Below are positions 59,639 through 64,000 of a DNA stretch of 64,000 nt, piece by piece (position 1 is the stretch's first letter; each line of letters begins with the position of its first letter). The stretch is taken from assembly GCA_023442945.1 (NCBI GenBank), contig JAEZWW010000069.1, forward strand, positions 13,712-77,711, read 5' to 3'. The translations under genes were made by a program, and so were the position numbers. Source of the DNA: Pseudomonadota bacterium (GTDB lineage Bacteria > Pseudomonadota > Gammaproteobacteria > Burkholderiales > Burkholderiaceae_C). A model generated the notes under the pieces. That model saw nothing but the letters and a program-made list of their open reading frames with translations. It was not told the origin of the DNA and did no database searches.

Positions 59639-60814
59639 ATGTTGACCTGGGACGACGAACCAACGACCGCTGAACTGCAACCACGTTTGCAGCCAGCCAC
59701 TGCGATGCCGGCACCGGCGATCGCGGATGTCGCCATGGCCAAGCCCGCAACGACATCGGTCGCCAAGCCTGCAAGCACCCCGACCGATGCCAGTCAGCGC
59801 CGCGTCAACGCCGCCGACAAGCGCATCATCAACGGCCAGACCGACGTCAACCAATTGGTACCGTTCAAGTACAAGTGGGCCTGGGAAAAGTACCTGGCCA
59901 CCTGCGCCAACCACTGGATGCCGCAGGAAGTGAACATGAACCGCGACATCGCGCTGTGGAAGAGCCCGAACGGCTTGTCCGAAGACGAGCGCCGCATCAT
60001 CAAGCGCAACTTGGGCTTCTTCGTCACCGCCGATTCGCTGGCCGCCAACAACATCGTGCTGGGCACCTACCGCCACATCACGGCGCCCGAGTGCCGCCAG
60101 TTTCTGCTGCGCCAGGCTTTTGAAGAGGCGATTCACACCCACGCTTACCAGTACATCGTGGAGTCGCTGGGCCTGGACGAATCGGAAATCTTCAACGCCT
60201 ACCACGAGGTCGCGTCGATCCGCGCCAAGGACGAGTTCCTGATCCCGTTCATCGACGCGATCATGGACCCGGCCTTCAACACCGGCACACCTGAAAACGA
60301 CCAGACCCTGCTGAAGAGTCTGATCGTCTTCGCCTGTCTGATGGAAGGCCTGTTCTTCTACGTTGGCTTCACCCAGATCCTGGCGCTGGGCCGCCAGAAC
60401 AAGATGACGGGCGCTGCCGAGCAGTACCAGTACATCCTGCGCGACGAGTCGATGCACTGCAACTTCGGCATCGACCTGATCAACCAGATCAAGCTGGAGA
60501 ACCCCCACCTCTGGACGCCCGCGTTCAAGGCCGAGATCAAGGCCTTGTTCGAAAAAGCCGTCGAGCTGGAATACCGCTACGCCGAAGACACCATGCCGCG
60601 CGGCGTGCTCGGCCTCAATGCCTCCATGTTCAAGGGCTACCTGCGCTACATCGCCAACCGGCGCGCGACGCAAATCGGCCTGGAGGCGCTGTACCCCAAC
60701 GAGGAAAACCCCTTCCCCTGGATGAGCGAGATGATCGACCTGAAGAAGGAACGCAACTTCTTCGAAACGCGCGTCATCGAGTACCAGTCCGGAGGGGCCC
60801 TGTCCTGGGACTGA
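59639..60814 (+). CDS. nrdB: Class Ia ribonucleoside-diphosphate reductase beta subunit
   Basis: Di-iron tyrosyl-radical subunit, 391 residues. Iron ligands are in EEAIHTHAYQYIVE and DESMHCNFG. The N-terminal 65 residues are an Ala/Pro/Thr-rich extension not needed for the fold. The C-terminal tail (SGGALSWD) fits the alpha-subunit-binding peptide. It is presumably co-transcribed with nrdA from the NrdR-controlled promoter; no terminator was seen between the genes. Confidence 0.96.
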   Translation: MLTWDDEPTTAELQPRLQPATAMPAPAIADVAMAKPATTSVAKPASTPTDASQRRVNAADKRIINGQTDVNQLVPFKYKWAWEKYLATCANHWMPQEVNMNRDIALWKSPNGLSEDERRIIKRNLGFFVTADSLAANNIVLGTYRHITAPECRQFLLRQAFEEAIHTHAYQYIVESLGLDESEIFNAYHEVASIRAKDEFLIPFIDAIMDPAFNTGTPENDQTLLKSLIVFACLMEGLFFYVGFTQILALGRQNKMTGAAEQYQYILRDESMHCNFGIDLINQIKLENPHLWTPAFKAEIKALFEKAVELEYRYAEDTMPRGVLGLNASMFKGYLRYIANRRATQIGLEALYPNEENPFPWMSEMIDLKKERNFFETRVIEYQSGGALSWD

Positions 60815-61003
60815 CCACCACTGCCCACCCGCCGTGTATGCCTTTCATTTGCACCCCTTGAACGGAGTTCTGGCTCCGGCAGGGGCTTGCGCCCAAGTTC
60901 ATGGCGTTGGCCGACGTGCCAGCGCCATGAATCGCTTTGTGTGTCCCAACAGGCACGAAGCGTTTCCTGCTGTTGAGCGTTCAACTTGATCAAGGAGAGA
61001 AAA

Positions 61004-61504
61004 ATGGCAACTGCGAAGAAACCGGCCGCCAAGAAGGCCGTAGCAAAGAAAGCTGCACCGGCGAAGAAAGCCGTCGCGAAGAAGGCCGCACCGGCCAAAA
61101 AGGCTGTCGCCAAGAAGGCACCGGCTAAAAAAGTCGTAGCCAAGAAAGCGGCACCGGCCAAGAAAGCCGTCGCCAAGAAGGCGCCTGCCAAAAAGGTCGT
61201 AGCCAAGAAAGCGGCACCGGCCAAAAAGGTTGCCGCCAAGAAGGCGCCCGCCAAAAAGGTCGTAGCCAAGAAAGCCGCACCGGCCAAAAAGGTTGCTGCC
61301 AAGAAGGCGCCTGCCAAAAAGGCCGTAGCCAAGAAAGCCGCACCGGCGAAAAAGGCCGCCCCGGCCAAGAAGCCCGCTGCCAAGAAAGCCGCTGCGCCGA
61401 AGAAGGCCGCTGCGCCCAAAAAGGCTGCTCCCAAAAAAGCCGCGGCCCAGACCACGCTGAATCCCCAGGCAGCCTGGCCCTTCCCGACCGCCAGCAAGCC
61501 CTGA
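61004..61504 (+). CDS. Histone H1-like Lys/Ala-rich DNA-binding protein
   Basis: 166 residues made almost entirely of Ala, Lys, Pro and Val in AAKK/APAKK repeats, as in eukaryotic H1 tails and bacterial HctB/BpH1-type proteins. ATG at 61004 has AAGGAGA nearby; the upstream TTG in frame is not preferred. The only non-repetitive part is the end, AQTTLNPQAAWPFPTASKP, with a WPF motif seen in related Burkholderiales proteins. DNA has 63-bp tandem repeats, so length may vary between strains. It is expected to compact nucleoid DNA non-specifically. Confidence 0.93.
   Translation: MATAKKPAAKKAVAKKAAPAKKAVAKKAAPAKKAVAKKAPAKKVVAKKAAPAKKAVAKKAPAKKVVAKKAAPAKKVAAKKAPAKKVVAKKAAPAKKVAAKKAPAKKAVAKKAAPAKKAAPAKKPAAKKAAAPKKAAAPKKAAPKKAAAQTTLNPQAAWPFPTASKP
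61133..61384 (+). repeat. 63-bp in-frame tandem repeat in the histone-like gene
   Basis: Units of 21 codons begin GTCGTAGCCAAGAAAGC at 61133, 61196 and 61259, and a diverging fourth unit starts at 61322. Units differ mostly at third positions. Confidence 0.9.
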
Positions 61505-61542
61505 AGGTCTTGAAACCGGGCCAGCCGGCCCGGCTTTCACCC

Positions 61543-61574
61543 ACCCGCCTGACGCAAGTTGGGCGGGTTTTTTT
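61543..61574 (+). terminator. Rho-independent terminator of the histone-like gene
   Basis: Stem ACCCGCC/GGCGGGT followed by seven Ts on the plus strand, about 40 bp beyond the stop. A second GC hairpin (CCGGGCC...GGCCCGG) lies just before it. Confidence 0.85.
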
Positions 61575-61687
61575 GTGTTTGATGAAAGGCGCCGATGCGC
61601 CGGTTGGGCGCGACGCAGCGTTGGCGAAGGACCCCATGCTGAGGTGCGTCGCTTGGCCGCGTTCGGCGGCCGGCCGCTGCACTGCCG

Positions 61688-62593
61688 TCAGGCCGCCGCG
61701 ATCAGCTCAGCACTGACGGTGTAGTTCTGCGGCCCGCGCGAGGCGATCTTCAGCGCGCCCAGCTGGTTGCCCAAAGCGGCGCAGCGGGTCAGCGGCCAGC
61801 CTTTTTCCAGCCCGTACAGCATGGCGCCGCGCCAGGCGTCGCCGCAGCCGGTGGGGTCGACCACGTCCGCAGCTTTAACGGGTGGCACCAGCGTGCGCTG
61901 GCCTTGCTCCCACACTTCACAGCCGTCGCCGCCCAGCGTGACGACCAGACCGTTCACTTGGCGTGACAGCCCGTCCAGGTCCATGCCTGTGCGTTCGCAC
62001 AGCATGCGGCCTTCGTAGTCGTTGACCGCAACCCAGCTGGCCAGATCGACAAAATGCTTGAGCTCGTCGCCGTTGAACATCGGCAGGCCCTGGCCGGGGT
62101 CGAACACGAAGGGGATGCCCGCGGCGTGAAACTGCTCGGCGTGCTCCAGCATGGCGTCGCGCCCGTCCGGCGCGATGATGCCCAGTAGGATGTCGCCCCG
62201 CGCGGCGATCTGCGTGCGGTGGGCCAGCGACATGGCACCGGGGTGAAAGCCGGTGATCTGGTTATTGGCGCGGTCGGTCATGATCATGGCCTGCGCCGTG
62301 TAGGCATCGGCTTCGGTCCGCACGAACTCGGTGCTGATCTCCAGCGCGCGCAGGCGGTCCAGGTAGTCACCGCCGTCGCTGCCCACCGCCGCCATCGGCA
62401 GGGGCACGCCGCCCAGCACGCGCATGGCGTAGGCGATGTTGCCGGCACAGCCACCGAAGTCGCGCCGCAGCGTGGGCACCAAAAACGACACGTTCAGGAT
62501 GTGCAGCTGCTCGGGCAGGATTTGCTGGGCGAACTGCCCCTCAAAGCCCATGATGGTGTCGAACGCCAGGGAACCGCAGATCAGTGTGGCCAT
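61688..62593 (-). CDS. PfkB-family carbohydrate/nucleoside kinase
   Basis: 301-residue ribokinase-fold kinase. N-terminal GSLAFDTIMGFEGQF, GGCAGNIAYAM substrate lid region, and the catalytic anion-hole motif VDPTGCGDAWRG, where the usual GAGD reads GCGD. The closest named group is proteobacterial adenosine kinase, but sugar kinases are not excluded. Single gene, convergent with the histone-like gene and downstream of the DUF3426 gene with a REP-A copy between. Confidence 0.88.
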   Translation of the reverse strand: MATLICGSLAFDTIMGFEGQFAQQILPEQLHILNVSFLVPTLRRDFGGCAGNIAYAMRVLGGVPLPMAAVGSDGGDYLDRLRALEISTEFVRTEADAYTAQAMIMTDRANNQITGFHPGAMSLAHRTQIAARGDILLGIIAPDGRDAMLEHAEQFHAAGIPFVFDPGQGLPMFNGDELKHFVDLASWVAVNDYEGRMLCERTGMDLDGLSRQVNGLVVTLGGDGCEVWEQGQRTLVPPVKAADVVDPTGCGDAWRGAMLYGLEKGWPLTRCAALGNQLGALKIASRGPQNYTVSAELIAAA

Positions 62594-62598
62594 AAGTT

Positions 62599-62655
62599 TG
62601 CTATATAAACAGGAGCTGCCTGCGCAGGTGTGACTAGGGCCAGAAGCCCAATCAG
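62599..62655 (+). repeat. REP-A copy 16 (touches the DUF3426 stop)
   Basis: Plus-strand REP-A copy (GGAGCTGCCTGCGCAGGTGT...TAGGGCCAGAAGCCCAATCA). Its last bases form the stop codon of the minus-strand DUF3426 gene. Confidence 0.87.
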
Positions 62656-64000
62656 GGGTAAAAAGCCATCAGCCGGTAACCGGTGATAGCGCTGGCGTTG
62701 TCCACGCCGGTCAGCACCAGCGCGTTCGCCCCGGCGAATTCACCCTTGGCCGCCAGCGTGGGGGGCGCGTTCAACTCGTCGGGGCCGACAACGCGGCGCA
62801 CCACGGGCTGCTCCAGCGCGTCGGTCAGGGTCAGCTCCAGCGCGGGCGTGGCCACGGGCACGTCCGATTGGTTGCGCAGCGTGACGGTGAAGCGGAACGA
62901 AGACGGCCCGCTGCGGTTGAAGGCCGAGCTGTCGATGACGATGGCGTCCAGGTCGCGGTAAGGCGGCACGGCGCAGCCCAACGGCTGGCAAACGGCGGTC
63001 AGCGCCGGCGCCAGGGACGGCACGTGCGCGGCCAGCCAGCTGCGGCGGCCGACGGCCACCTGCAGCACCAGGGCGGCCAGCAGCAGCAGCGCGCCCAGCC
63101 CCAGCGCCAACCGCACCGGGCGCGAACGCCAGAACGCCCGCCGCTGCGCGGCCGCGACAAAAGACGGGGCATCGTCCGCTGGCACGTCGGGCGCAGGCCC
63201 CTCGCCGCCTTCTTCCACGCCGCCGGGCCAGACGCCCATTTCACTCAGCACAAAGTCGACCGGGCTGCCAGCCATGGCCTCCAACGGCGCACCGGTGGGA
63301 CGGCGCAGCGCCGCATCCTCGTCCGCCGAATGCCGTCGGCGGGAGGTGCTGCGGCGCGCGGGGCGCTCGGTCGGCGCCAGCGCAGCGGGCTCGGTGGGCG
63401 CCAGGTCCGCGGGCATGGTCGGCAGCAGGTCGGCGGACGCCGTCGGCGCCAGCGGGCTGGGCCGCGTCGTGGCGTCCACCGGCTCGGGCAGGACGCGCGG
63501 CTGCGGTCCGACAAGATCGTCGGGCGACTCGCCGCGGATGCGGGCGCGGGCATCGCGCCAGGCCTCCAGCTCCTGCGGGAAGCTCAGCGCCGCGGCGGCC
63601 GCGGCAGCGCTGTCGCCGGCGTCCTCGCTCGTGGGGGCTTGTTCTTGCGCGGCTGCGGCGGCTGGCGGCGAGGCGGGTTCTGCGACCAGGGCCGCTGGCG
63701 TGAACGATGTTGGCGTTGGCGTTGGCGTTGGCGATGCGGTGATCGGTGACGGCGCCGTGGTCAGCGCTGGCGACGGCGCAACCGGTGGCGCGACCACCGT
63801 CGGTGCGACCGGCGCTGGCGACGGCGACGCGGTCACTCGCGACGCCTCGCGGTTGTCGCCATCAGGCCGACGCAGCAAGGACGCCGTGTCCGGGATATCC
63901 AGCGACGCGGCCAGCGGGTCCCGCTGACCGGCCAGGGCCGCCGGCAGGCTAACCGGCGCGTCCGCGACGATCGCCGCGGACGGTGTCGACACCTCAGGCG
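62652..64000 (-). CDS. DUF3426 protein (C-terminal part, cut by window edge)
   Basis: The frame stays open to the right edge of the window (449 codons visible), so the start lies outside. Family members usually begin with a zinc-ribbon (MJ0042-type) module, which would be in the missing part. Visible: a long low-complexity Ala/Pro/Thr-rich linker with VAP and SPTPTPTP stretches, a basic patch (RRSTSRRRH), one transmembrane helix (LALGLGALLLLAALVLQVAV) and a C-terminal beta-rich DUF3426 domain with CQPLGCAVPPYRDLDAI. Function unknown; the gene is widespread in Betaproteobacteria near prmA/accC. Confidence 0.85.
   Translation of the reverse strand, partial: PEVSTPSAAIVADAPVSLPAALAGQRDPLAASLDIPDTASLLRRPDGDNREASRVTASPSPAPVAPTVVAPPVAPSPALTTAPSPITASPTPTPTPTSFTPAALVAEPASPPAAAAAQEQAPTSEDAGDSAAAAAAALSFPQELEAWRDARARIRGESPDDLVGPQPRVLPEPVDATTRPSPLAPTASADLLPTMPADLAPTEPAALAPTERPARRSTSRRRHSADEDAALRRPTGAPLEAMAGSPVDFVLSEMGVWPGGVEEGGEGPAPDVPADDAPSFVAAAQRRAFWRSRPVRLALGLGALLLLAALVLQVAVGRRSWLAAHVPSLAPALTAVCQPLGCAVPPYRDLDAIVIDSSAFNRSGPSSFRFTVTLRNQSDVPVATPALELTLTDALEQPVVRRVVGPDELNAPPTLAAKGEFAGANALVLTGVDNASAITGYRLMAFYP

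Noticed and set aside
61004..61504. Possible CRISPR or satellite array
   Set aside because: The repeats are in-frame Lys/Ala codons without unique spacers; they belong to the histone-like protein.

Overview
The window is a high-GC, gene-dense stretch of a betaproteobacterial chromosome. Gene content and order point to Burkholderiales, most likely Comamonadaceae (an Ottowia-like sulfur oxidiser is a reasonable guess). The supporting features are soxCDYZAXB with fccAB, the yqgE-ruvX-pyrR-pyrB-pyrC' run, rubredoxin-pilGHIJ-chpA, dusB-fis, a lysine/alanine-rich histone H1-like protein and the long two-cone NrdA. No tRNA, rRNA, insertion sequence, prophage or CRISPR array was seen.

Layout. 1-902: 3' part of gspE. 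1190-13771: a sulfur-oxidation island. soxC-D-Y-Z-A-X-B run leftwards, preceded by a small c-type cytochrome, a SoxW-like thioredoxin and a SoxH-like metallohydrolase. A TsuA/YeeE-type thiosulfate transporter diverges from them. The sulfide dehydrogenase pair fccAB and an ArsR-family SoxR/BigR-like regulator lie to the right. AT-rich dyads of related sequence in three promoter regions suggest that this regulator controls the whole set. 13803-16644: an Fe(III)-type ABC permease and ATPase, divergent from a Fur-box-like sequence. 16739-21645: plsC, a pseudo-dihydroorotase pyrC', pyrB, pyrR, ruvX, yqgE. 21682-31841: the type IV pilus chemosensory operon (pilG, H, I, J and a 2082-residue ChpA/PilL), with rubredoxin at its head. 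31942-34207: thiD and hemL. 34208-35928: a repeat-rich gap, a small secreted protein and a lower-GC orphan ORF. 35983-39238: purH, fis, dusB. 39360-42130: YqaA-type membrane protein, alkB, a probable midcut-by-XrtH protein, a sterol-desaturase-family enzyme. 42152-45765: amino-acid ABC importer genes without an ATPase, then ychF. 46210-56186: DoxX, tannase-family lipoprotein, DyP peroxidase, MOSC protein, UbiH-type hydroxylase, dsbC, DUF3429, M61 peptidase, DUF3108. 56577-61504: NrdR-boxed nrdA, nrdB and the histone-like protein. 61688-64000: a PfkB-family kinase and a DUF3426 protein cut by the window edge.

Two families of dispersed non-coding repeats stand out. REP-A is about 55 bp, with at least 16 copies. 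It sits at gene ends and starts, sometimes supplies the stop codon of the adjacent gene, and once lies inside a coding sequence. REP-B is a larger modular GC hairpin with three copies, each directly at the 3' end of a leftward gene. The sox operon is also cut up by hairpins and terminator-like structures at most of its gene junctions.

Functionally, SoxXA loads thiosulfate onto SoxYZ, SoxB hydrolyses off sulfate and SoxCD oxidises the sulfane sulfur, while FccAB handles sulfide. The Pil-Chp operon would control twitching motility and the neighbouring gspE belongs to type II secretion. The rest is housekeeping: pyrimidine, purine and haem biosynthesis, ribonucleotide reduction and disulfide isomerisation.
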